Positions 1 through 5,579 of a DNA stretch of 15,233 nt are shown piece by piece. Below the pieces are notes generated by a model. The model was not told the origin of the DNA. It worked only from the letters and a program-made list of their open reading frames with translations, and made no database searches. The position numbers and the translations under genes were made by a program. The stretch's first letter is position 1. Every line of letters starts with the position of its first letter. This stretch comes from Gracilibacteraceae bacterium (lineage in GTDB: Bacteria > Bacillota > Desulfitobacteriia > Desulfitobacteriales > Syntrophobotulaceae). Location: the NCBI GenBank assembly GCA_031263945.1, contig JAISEW010000050.1, positions 1 through 15,233 on the forward strand, in the 5' to 3' direction.

Positions 1-813
1 CGAGGCGCCTGAAGGGTGCAGCAGATGGACAATTAAGCTAATCGCCGAGAAGAGTGTCGAACTTCAGTTAATTGATTCAATATCCCCTGTATCGGTGCAG
101 CGCCTTTTAAAAAAACGGAACTTAAGCCTCACTTGAAAGCATATTGGTGTATACCGCCAGAAAAAAATGCCGCATTTGTGGCTGCAATGGAGGACGTTTT
201 AGAAGTCTATGCGCGCCCATACAATCCCAAAAAGCCTGTTGTGTGTATGGATGAAAAACCGTATCAAAAACTCAATAATGTGCGTGATCCATTCCCAGTT
301 CGCCCAGGATCCATAGAAAAAATAGATAGCGAATATAAGCGCGAAGGCACCTGCAGTATTTTTATCTATACGGAACCGCTTAGTGGTTGGAGACATGCAG
401 AAGCTCTTGAACACAGAACGAAAAAAGATTGGGCAAACATGACAAAATGGGTACTTGACGAACAATACCCTGATGCTGAAAAAGTTGTTCTTGTGTCGGA
501 CAACCTAAACACGCACACCATATCTTCTCTTTATGAAGCATTCCCACCAGAAGAGGCGTTCCGCCTTGCACAACGGCTTGAACTTCATTTTACCCCAAAA
601 CATGGAAGCTGGCTGAACATAGCCGAATGTGAATTATCTGCGCTGGCGGTACAGTGTCTCGGTGACAGGCGTATTCCCGATATCGAAACGTTAAACGCGG
701 AGCTTGCAGCTTGGCATATGCGTCGAAATAAAGCCCAGAAAGGTGTTGACTGGCAGTTTACCACCGATGACGCGAGAACCAAATTAAAGCGACTTTATCC
801 CGTTATTTTGTAA
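1..813 (+). CDS. IS630-family transposase, 5'-partial, two frames joined by a probable -1 frameshift
   Basis: DDE transposase of the IS630/Tc1-mariner superfamily, which cuts and pastes its element at TA dinucleotides. The 5' end lies outside the window. Frame 2 (from base 2) encodes the end of the N-terminal helix-turn-helix region, including APEGCSRWTIKLIAEKS, and stops at 134-136. The remainder lies in frame 1 up to the TAA at 811-813. Frame 1 alone, counted from the TTG at 133, gives 226 residues. These contain VCMDE (D40), LVSDNLNTH (D123) and GSWLNIAE (E165), the three catalytic acids, and end in the family-typical WQFTTDDARTKLKRLYP. The frames meet at the A7 run at 109-115. After a -1 shift the product reads RLLKKTELKPHLKAYWC, which fits the family without a gap. 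A simple inactivating indel or a sequencing error in the homopolymer is the alternative. The base composition is more AT-rich than that of the genes downstream. Confidence 0.88.
109..115 (+). promoter_or_regulatory. Putative -1 ribosomal frameshift site, A_AAA_AAA
   Basis: Seven consecutive A residues sit in the upstream transposase frame as TTA AAA AAA CGG, which is the canonical A_AAA_AAA slippery heptamer. Slipping back one base makes the next codon ACG at 115-117 and enters the frame that carries the whole catalytic domain. Programmed -1 frameshifting at such A runs is known for several IS families, including some IS630 members. I see no obvious downstream stimulatory hairpin. Confidence 0.6.
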
Positions 814-874
814 ATATTTAGATGAATCGTAGCACTAGGGTGCCTATTTCCGTAATATTCAGTAGAGCATAGAA

Positions 875-894
875 GATTTTCAAGCAGGAAAATC
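875..894 (+). promoter_or_regulatory. Inverted repeat in the leader of TerD gene 1
   Basis: GATTTTC and GAAAATC form perfect 7-bp arms around AAGCAG, 69 bp before the terD start. The same 20 bp are unchanged in the duplicated leader at 3033-3052, although flanking bases have changed. It could be an operator or an RNA hairpin. No trustworthy -35/-10 pair could be fixed in 814-962, the 149-bp gap between the transposase and terD. Confidence 0.4.
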
Positions 895-962
895 ATGAAT
901 TACAGCGAAGTATTGTAACCGGTTGATTATGCGGAAAATAATATGCGAAAGAGGAGACGGAC

Positions 963-1541
963 ATGGCGATCAATTTATCCAAAGGGCAGAAGGTTGACCT
1001 GACCAAAGGGAACGCGGGCCTTGATCAAATCATGGCCGGGCTGGGCTGGGACACGAACAAATATGACGGCGGGCATGAATTCGACTTGGATGTTTCGGTT
1101 TTTCTGACTGGGGAAAACGACAAAGTGGCGGGCGACTCGGATTTTATTTTTTATAATAATCCGCAGGACGCGGCGGGCAGCGTCATTTACGGCGGCGATA
1201 ACCGCACGGGCGAAGGCGAGGGCGACGACGAAAGCGTCAAGATCACGCTGAGCAAGACCCCGGCCGCCGTTCAGAAGATCGTCTTTACCGTCACTATCCA
1301 TGAGGCGGAGAGCCGCAGCCAGAATTTTGGCCAGGTATCGAACGCTTACATCCGCATAGTCAATCTGGCCAACAACGAGGAATTGATCCGCTATGATCTG
1401 GGGGAAGATTATTCGATCGAGACGGCGATCGTGGTCGGCGAACTGTACCGCCACGGCGCCGAGTGGAAGTTTTCCGCGGTGGGCAGCGGTTTCCAGGGCG
1501 GGCTGGCGGCGCTGTGCGCAAATTACGGCTTGAGCGTATAG
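963..1541 (+). CDS. terD: TerD-family calcium-binding stress protein (TerD gene 1)
   Basis: 192-residue cytoplasmic TerD-domain protein, the normal length, similar to TerD/TerE and Bacillus YceD/YceE. Family knowledge: TerD domains bind Ca2+ and take part in tellurite, oxidative and phage-related stress responses. Visible signatures are MAINLSKGQKVDL at the N-terminus, GLGWD (26-30), DLDVSVFL (41-48), DFIFYNN (60-66), the acidic calcium loop GDNRTGEGEGDDE (78-90), SRSQNFGQVSNAYIR (117-131) and the C-terminal EWKFSAVGSGFQGGL. The ATG has GAGGAG about 6 bases upstream. It is first in a terD cluster and 22 bp before the next gene. The near-identical duplicate at 3122 differs at five residues (A18E, E84D, T109A, A186G, V192L). 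Confidence 0.95.
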   Translation: MAINLSKGQKVDLTKGNAGLDQIMAGLGWDTNKYDGGHEFDLDVSVFLTGENDKVAGDSDFIFYNNPQDAAGSVIYGGDNRTGEGEGDDESVKITLSKTPAAVQKIVFTVTIHEAESRSQNFGQVSNAYIRIVNLANNEELIRYDLGEDYSIETAIVVGELYRHGAEWKFSAVGSGFQGGLAALCANYGLSV

Positions 1542-1563
1542 GAGTAGGAAGGAGGATAAGCGT

Positions 1564-2172
1564 ATGGCTATATCCTTACAAAAAGGCCAAAAGATTGATC
1601 TGAGCAAAAACGGCGCGCAATTGACTAATCTGATGGTCGGTTTGGGCTGGAAAGAAGTCAAAGGCGGCGGCGGCGGTCTGTTCAGCGTGTTCAAGCAGAA
1701 GGTGGATGTGGATATCGACGCGTCCGTGCTGCTCATAGGCGAGAACGGCAAAATCGCTTCCCAGGAGGATTTGGTTTATTTTGGCAATAAAGACCATAAG
1801 AGCGGCGCCGTGCATCATTGCGGCGACAATCTGGTCGGCGGGACCACCGGCGGCATGGAAGATTCCGAACAGATCCTTATCGACCTGAACAAAGCTCCGG
1901 CGACGATCCACCGGCTTGTTTTCGTCGTCAACATTTATGACTGCGTGAAGCGCAAACAGCATTTCGGTCTGGTGGAAAGCGCCTACATCCGCATTGTGGA
2001 CAAAAACGCCAATGAAGAGATAGCGAGTTATAACCTGACGGAGGACTATGCGGGCAAAACGGCGATGGTGGTAGGGGAAATCTATCGTCACAGCGGAGCG
2101 TGGAAATTCACCGCTATCGGGGAAGCGAATTATGACGCCGGTTTGAGCCAACTCGTCGGCCGCTATAATTGA
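1564..2172 (+). CDS. TerD-family protein, YceC/TerZ-like (TerD gene 2)
   Basis: 202-residue TerD-domain protein of the YceC/TerZ type. It has MAISLQKGQKIDLSK, MVGLGW (24-29), a Gly-rich insertion GGGGGLFSVFKQK (34-46) absent from gene 1, DVDIDAS (48-54), FVVNIYDCVKRKQHFG and the C-terminal WKFTAIGEANYD. GDN (87-89) is kept, but the following acidic calcium loop is altered: positions 92-102 read GGTTGGMEDSE in place of a TGEGEGDDE-like sequence, so calcium binding may differ. GGAGGAT at 1551-1557 supports the ATG. It lies in the terD operon, 27 bp before gene 3. Its duplicate at 3716 is more diverged than the gene 1 pair. Confidence 0.93.
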   Translation: MAISLQKGQKIDLSKNGAQLTNLMVGLGWKEVKGGGGGLFSVFKQKVDVDIDASVLLIGENGKIASQEDLVYFGNKDHKSGAVHHCGDNLVGGTTGGMEDSEQILIDLNKAPATIHRLVFVVNIYDCVKRKQHFGLVESAYIRIVDKNANEEIASYNLTEDYAGKTAMVVGEIYRHSGAWKFTAIGEANYDAGLSQLVGRYN

Positions 2173-2199
2173 CGCCGATACTATTGAAAGGAGTTTAGC

Positions 2200-2772
2200 A
2201 TGGCTATTAATCTCTCAAAAGGGCAGAAAATCAGTCTGAGCAAGGAAGCGCCCAACCTGAAAACGGCGCTGGTCGGATTGGGCTGGGACGTCAAGCAGTT
2301 TGACGGCGGTGCGGAATACGATCTGGACGCCTCGATTTTTCTGCTGAACGAAGGCGGCAAATGCCAGAACGACACGGATTTCATCTTCTATAACAACCTT
2401 TCCAGCGGCGGAGTGACCCATTCGGGCGATAATCGCACCGGCGAGGGCGAAGGGGACGACGAAGCAATCACGATCGAGTTTGAAAAAATCCCGGCTTATG
2501 TGGCTAAAATCGCCATTACAGTGACTATTCACGACGCGCAGAGCCGCGGACAGAATTTTGGCCAGGTGCAAAACGCTTATGTTCGCTTGGTGGACAAGCA
2601 AACAGGCGTCGAACTCCTTCGTTTTGACCTCGGTGAGGATTACTCAACAGAAACGGCGATCGTTTTCGCCGAAGTTTACCGGCATAGCGGCGAATGGAAA
2701 TTCTCGGCTGTGGGCGCCGGCTTTAACGGCGGGCTGGAAGCCCTGTGCCGCAACTATGGCTTGAACATCTGA
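2200..2772 (+). CDS. terD: TerD-family calcium-binding stress protein (TerD gene 3)
   Basis: 190-residue TerD-domain protein, YceE/TerE-like. Signatures are MAINLSKGQKISLSK, GLGWD (26-30), DLDASIFLLN (41-50), DFIFYNN (60-66), GDNRTGEGEGDDE (76-88), SRGQNFGQVQNAYVR (115-129), FDLGEDYSTETAIVFAEVYRH (from 142) and EWKFSAVGAGFNGGL. AAAGGAG at 2187-2193 supports the ATG. This is the only intact copy: in the second half of the duplication it is reduced to about 120 bp at 4312-4432. It probably acts with the other TerD proteins, since distinct TerD paralogs are usually co-encoded. Confidence 0.94.
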   Translation: MAINLSKGQKISLSKEAPNLKTALVGLGWDVKQFDGGAEYDLDASIFLLNEGGKCQNDTDFIFYNNLSSGGVTHSGDNRTGEGEGDDEAITIEFEKIPAYVAKIAITVTIHDAQSRGQNFGQVQNAYVRLVDKQTGVELLRFDLGEDYSTETAIVFAEVYRHSGEWKFSAVGAGFNGGLEALCRNYGLNI

Positions 2773-2800
2773 GGAGGAGAGGCTTTAATAAAACAAACAA

Positions 2801-2962
2801 ATGAAATATTTCGCTCACTTGGCGCCCGCGAAAGCTGACAGCTTGTTTTCTTGTACGCCGCAATAGTTTTTCGCGATTCGCCTCGGGATTTGCTGCGTTT
2901 TGCGGAGGGCGCCCTGCTTTACACGCCGGCGACTGATTGGCGGATAGCGGAAATCATGCGCC
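2801..2962 (+). pseudogene. Truncated 5' stub of the CitE-like lyase gene (copy A)
   Basis: These 162 bp match the first 163 bp of the intact lyase gene at 4461-4623, including the A-rich bases before the ATG. The stub encodes MKYFAHLAPAKADSLFSCTPQ, then CAG has become TAG (stop, codon 22, 2864-2866). A one-base deletion follows (TTTTTCG against TTCTTTCG), and homology ends after GCGCC at 2962. Bases 2963-3000 hold a scrap that may derive from deeper in the lyase gene (GGGCTTT is shared) and then meet copy B. The gap 2773-3121 therefore holds this dead stub plus the copy B leader, and no working gene. Confidence 0.9.
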
Positions 2963-3032
2963 AAGGGCTTTATTAGCGCAGCAGCAATCAACTCACCCCA
3001 CCTATTTCCGTAATATTCAGTAGAGCATGGAA

Positions 3033-3052
3033 GATTTTCAAGCAGGAAAATC
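3033..3052 (+). promoter_or_regulatory. Inverted repeat in the leader of TerD gene 1' (copy B)
   Basis: Second occurrence of GATTTTC-AAGCAG-GAAAATC, 69 bp before the terD start, identical to 875-894. Neighbouring bases differ between the leaders (for example ATGAATTACAGC against GCGAATTGCAAC). The unchanged repeat may therefore be under constraint, or the gap may be chance over so short a stretch. Confidence 0.4.
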
Positions 3053-3121
3053 GCGAATTGCAACGAAGTTATAGTAAGCGGTTGATTACTTGGAAAATAT
3101 ATGCGAAACGAGGAGACGGAC

Positions 3122-3700
3122 ATGGCGATCAATTTATCCAAAGGACAGAAGGTTGACCTGACCAAAGGGAACGAGGGCCTTGATCAAATCATGGCCGGGC
3201 TGGGCTGGGACACGAACAAATATGACGGCGGGCATGAATTTGACTTGGATGTTTCGGTTTTTCTGACCGGGGAAAACGACAAGGTGGCGGGCGACTCGGA
3301 TTTTATTTTTTACAATAATCCGCAGGACGCGGCGGGCAGCGTCATTTATGGCGGCGATAACCGCACGGGCGACGGCGAAGGCGACGACGAGAGCGTTAAG
3401 ATCACGTTGAGCAAGACTCCGGCCGCTGTCCAGAAGATCGTCTTTGCCGTCACTATCCATGAAGCGGAGAGCCGCAGCCAAAATTTTGGCCAAGTGTCGA
3501 ACGCTTATATCCGCATAGTTAATCTGGCCAACAACGAGGAATTGATTCGCTATGATCTGGGGGAAGATTATTCGATCGAGACGGCGATCGTGGTCGGCGA
3601 ACTGTATCGCCACGGCGCCGAATGGAAGTTTTCCGCAGTGGGCAGCGGTTTCCAGGGCGGGCTGGCGGCGCTTTGCGGAAATTACGGCTTGAGCCTGTAG
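3122..3700 (+). CDS. terD: TerD-family calcium-binding stress protein (TerD gene 1', duplicate)
   Basis: 192-residue duplicate of the gene at 963, about 97% identical in protein, with all TerD signatures: DLDVSVFL (41-48), GDNRTGDGEGDDE (78-90) and EWKFSAVGSGFQGGL. The longer reading from ATG 3101 adds MRNEETD, but this is translated leader. ATG 3122 aligns exactly with the start of gene 1 and has GAGGAG at the proper distance, so I chose it. Five conservative substitutions and many synonymous third-base changes suggest continued selection on the protein since duplication. Confidence 0.94.
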   Translation: MAINLSKGQKVDLTKGNEGLDQIMAGLGWDTNKYDGGHEFDLDVSVFLTGENDKVAGDSDFIFYNNPQDAAGSVIYGGDNRTGDGEGDDESVKITLSKTPAAVQKIVFAVTIHEAESRSQNFGQVSNAYIRIVNLANNEELIRYDLGEDYSIETAIVVGELYRHGAEWKFSAVGSGFQGGLAALCGNYGLSL

Positions 3701-3715
3701 GAAGGAAGATAAGCG

Positions 3716-4309
3716 ATGGCTATATCCTTACAAAAAGGCCAAAAGATAGATTTGAGCAAAAACGGCACTCAATTGACTAATTTGATGGTCGGTTTGGGCT
3801 GGAAAGAAGTCAAAGGCGGCGGCAGGTTCAAGCAGAAAGTGGATGTGGATATCGACGCTTCCGTCCTGCTCTTGGGCGAAAACAGGAAAATCGCTTCTTG
3901 GGAAGACCTGGTTTATTTTGGCAATGAAGACCATAAGAGCGGCGCCGTGCATCATTGCGGTGACAATTTGGTTGGCGGTACTACCGGCGGCATGGAAGAT
4001 TCCGAACAGATCCTCATCGATCTGAACAAAGTGCCGGAGACGATCCACCGGCTTGTTTTCGTCGTCAACATTTTTGACTGCGTGGAGCGCAAACAGCATT
4101 TCGGCCTGGTGGAAAACGCCTACATCCGCATCGTGGACAAAGGCGCCAATGAAGTTATAGCGAGTTATAACCTGACGGAGGACTATTCAGGCAAAACGGC
4201 GATGGATGTAGGGGAAATCTATCGTCACGGCGGTGCGTGGAAATTCAACGCTATCGGGGAAGCGAATTACGACCCCGGTTTGGACCAGGTCGTCGGCCGT
4301 TACAGTTAA
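3716..4309 (+). CDS. TerD-family protein, YceC/TerZ-like (TerD gene 2', duplicate)
   Basis: 197-residue duplicate of the gene at 1564, about 90% identical by eye. The Gly-rich insertion is shortened by five residues (GGGRFKQK in place of GGGGGLFSVFKQK). About 20 substitutions are spread along the protein, some non-conservative, such as G to R and Q to W near residues 57-61. The GGTTGGMEDSE loop is unchanged. The ribosome site is GAAGGAAG at 3701-3708, weaker than the GGAGGAT of its twin. The gene is intact and probably functional, but it has diverged more than the neighbouring gene 1 pair. Confidence 0.92.
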   Translation: MAISLQKGQKIDLSKNGTQLTNLMVGLGWKEVKGGGRFKQKVDVDIDASVLLLGENRKIASWEDLVYFGNEDHKSGAVHHCGDNLVGGTTGGMEDSEQILIDLNKVPETIHRLVFVVNIFDCVERKQHFGLVENAYIRIVDKGANEVIASYNLTEDYSGKTAMDVGEIYRHGGAWKFNAIGEANYDPGLDQVVGRYS

Positions 4310-4311
4310 AT

Positions 4312-4432
4312 ATTGATCTCGGTGAGGATTATTCAACAAAAACGGCGATCGTTTTCGCCAAAGTTTACCGGCATAGCGGGCGTCGGCTTCAACGGCGGGC
4401 TGGAAGCCCTGTGCTACGGCTTGAACGTCTGA
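4312..4432 (+). pseudogene. Deleted, frameshifted remnant of TerD gene 3 (copy B)
   Basis: It matches the last 48 codons of the gene at 2200 (from FDLGEDYST). Bases 4315-4377 keep the terD frame (DLGEDYSTKTAIVFAKVYRHSG). A 23-bp deletion removes the EWKFSAV region and shifts the frame, and a second loss of 6 bp turns TGCCGCAACTATGGC into TGCTACGGC. The first 142 codons, the intergenic space and the start are missing, so the fragment follows directly after the stop of gene 2'. It cannot make a TerD fold. Confidence 0.9.
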
Positions 4433-4460
4433 GGAAGAGAGGCTTGAATAAAACAAACAA

Positions 4461-5579
4461 ATGAAATATTTCGCTCACTTGGCGCCCGCGAAAGCTGACA
4501 GCTTGTTTTCTTGTATGCCGCAACAGTTCTTTCGCGATTCGCCCCGGGATTTGCTGCGTTTTGCGGTGGGCGCTCTGCTTTACACGCCGGCGACTGACCG
4601 GCGGATAGCGGAGATCGTGCGCCGTCCGCCTTGGCCGGGTCTGGGGGCGTTGGGGCTTTGTCTGGAAGATTCGGTCGGCGAAGCGGAACGCCGGTCGGCG
4701 CAGAAAAATCTCATCCGTCAGGTGCGGCGGCTGACGCGGCTGGTGGCTGAGGGCGAGTTGAGTCTGGAAGATCTGCCGCTGATTTTTGTGCGCGTCAAAG
4801 ATTACGCGATGATGCAGGAATTACAGCCTTTTTTTCTGGAAAATGTTCCGCTTCTGACCGGCGTGATACTGCCCAAGGTCAATCTGGCGCGCCTGCAGGC
4901 TTATCTGCCGATAGCGGCGGAAATAAACAGGTGGACGACGACTCCTTTTTATGTGATGCCGATCCTGGAAGATGAGGAAGTAGCGGCTTCCGCGGAGCGT
5001 TTGCTTGTATTGCGGCAAATACGGGAATTGCTGGATCAATATTATCCCTATGTGCTGAATATTCGCGTCGGCGCGACTGATTGCTGCGGACTCTACGGTC
5101 TCCGCCGCTCGGTGGGCGCGTCCTCCGGGGACATCGGGCTGCTCACGTCTTATATCGCCGATATCACGCGGATTTTTGCCTTGCGGGACCGTTATACGAT
5201 TAGCGCTCCCGTGTGGGAATATTTTCCACAAGAATCCGCCCAGGAGACGCAGCCCGAATTGGCCGGCCTTTTTAAGGAATGTCATTTGGATCTGCAAAAC
5301 GGGCTGATTGGCAAAACCGCTATTCACCCTTCGCAATTGCTGCCGATCCAGGCTATGCACACCGTGGATTGGGAAACATACACTGACGCCGGCGAAATCG
5401 CGGAAGCCGCGGCCGCGGCCCGGGGGGTTTTTGCCAGCGCCGGCCGGAACAAGATGAACGAACCCAAGCCGCATGAGATTTGGGCGCGGCGCGTTTTGAA
5501 GCAGGCTGCCGTTTACGGGGTTTTGCGCCGGGAGGTCAGCCGGCTTGATTTGTGGCGCGCGGCGAAAGGCGAGGTATGA
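4461..5579 (+). CDS. CitE-like C-C bond lyase of the Ter module (HpcH/HpaI aldolase superfamily)
   Basis: 372-residue predicted TIM-barrel lyase, the TerD-linked branch of the CitE/HpcH-HpaI superfamily (C-C_Bond_Lyase type). Motifs in order: LLYTPATDRRIAEIV (39-53), LGLCLEDSVGEAE (64-76, acidic metal/substrate site E69-D70), IFVRVKD (108-114), GVILPKV (134-140), MPILEDEEV (166-174), RVGATDCCGLYGLRR (202-216) and KTAIHPSQL (285-293), the CitE-type IHPSQ motif. Family knowledge predicts a role in making a stress-linked nucleoside-like metabolite; the substrate is unknown. The ATG is kept because the N-terminus is conserved, although the purine-rich AGAGAGG lies about 18 bases upstream across an A-rich spacer, so initiation may be weak. 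It leads the biosynthetic operon; its stop lies 1 bp before the next ATG. A dead stub of it is at 2801. Confidence 0.88.
   Translation: MKYFAHLAPAKADSLFSCMPQQFFRDSPRDLLRFAVGALLYTPATDRRIAEIVRRPPWPGLGALGLCLEDSVGEAERRSAQKNLIRQVRRLTRLVAEGELSLEDLPLIFVRVKDYAMMQELQPFFLENVPLLTGVILPKVNLARLQAYLPIAAEINRWTTTPFYVMPILEDEEVAASAERLLVLRQIRELLDQYYPYVLNIRVGATDCCGLYGLRRSVGASSGDIGLLTSYIADITRIFALRDRYTISAPVWEYFPQESAQETQPELAGLFKECHLDLQNGLIGKTAIHPSQLLPIQAMHTVDWETYTDAGEIAEAAAAARGVFASAGRNKMNEPKPHEIWARRVLKQAAVYGVLRREVSRLDLWRAAKGEV

Larger units (their letters stand above)
843..2962 (+). repeat. Tandem duplication, copy A (leader, three terD genes, lyase stub)
   Basis: Left copy of an imperfect direct repeat. It aligns to 3001-4623 from CCTATTTCCG at 843/3001 through GCGCC at 2962/4623. 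Order: 120-bp leader, TerD gene 1, TerD gene 2, TerD gene 3, then a 162-bp stub of the CitE-like lyase gene. The third terD is intact only here. Alignment was by eye. Confidence 0.9.
3001..4623 (+). repeat. Tandem duplication, copy B (leader, two terD genes, terD scrap, lyase start)
   Basis: Right copy of the direct repeat, shorter than copy A mainly because most of the third terD gene is deleted. Leader (121 bp), TerD gene 1', TerD gene 2', a scrap of TerD gene 3, then the intact lyase gene, whose first 163 bp are the end of the shared sequence. The intact downstream operon attaches here, so copy B keeps the original right junction. Confidence 0.9.

Noticed and set aside
905..945. Possible -35/-10 (TTGTAA and TAATAT) before TerD gene 1
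   Set aside because: The spacing is about 20 bp and the -35 is not kept in the duplicated leader (TAGTAA), so I could not defend it as a promoter.
975..1751. 258-codon open frame on the minus strand across TerD genes 1 and 2, with similar ones at 1576-2151 and 3134-3613
   Set aside because: They are antisense to well-supported terD genes, recur in both duplicated copies for that reason, and have no recognisable domain or ribosome site. Open antisense frames are expected in GC-rich coding sequence.
4237..4464. 75-codon + strand open frame joining the end of TerD gene 2' to the terD scrap
   Set aside because: It starts inside gene 2' in another frame and becomes terD-like only over the remnant, before the frameshift. 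It is a by-product of the deletion.
843..4623. Tandem terD array considered as a CRISPR-like or phase-variable repeat array
   Set aside because: The repeat unit is a multi-gene segment of about 2 kb in two copies, without short regular repeats or spacers. It is an ordinary gene duplication.
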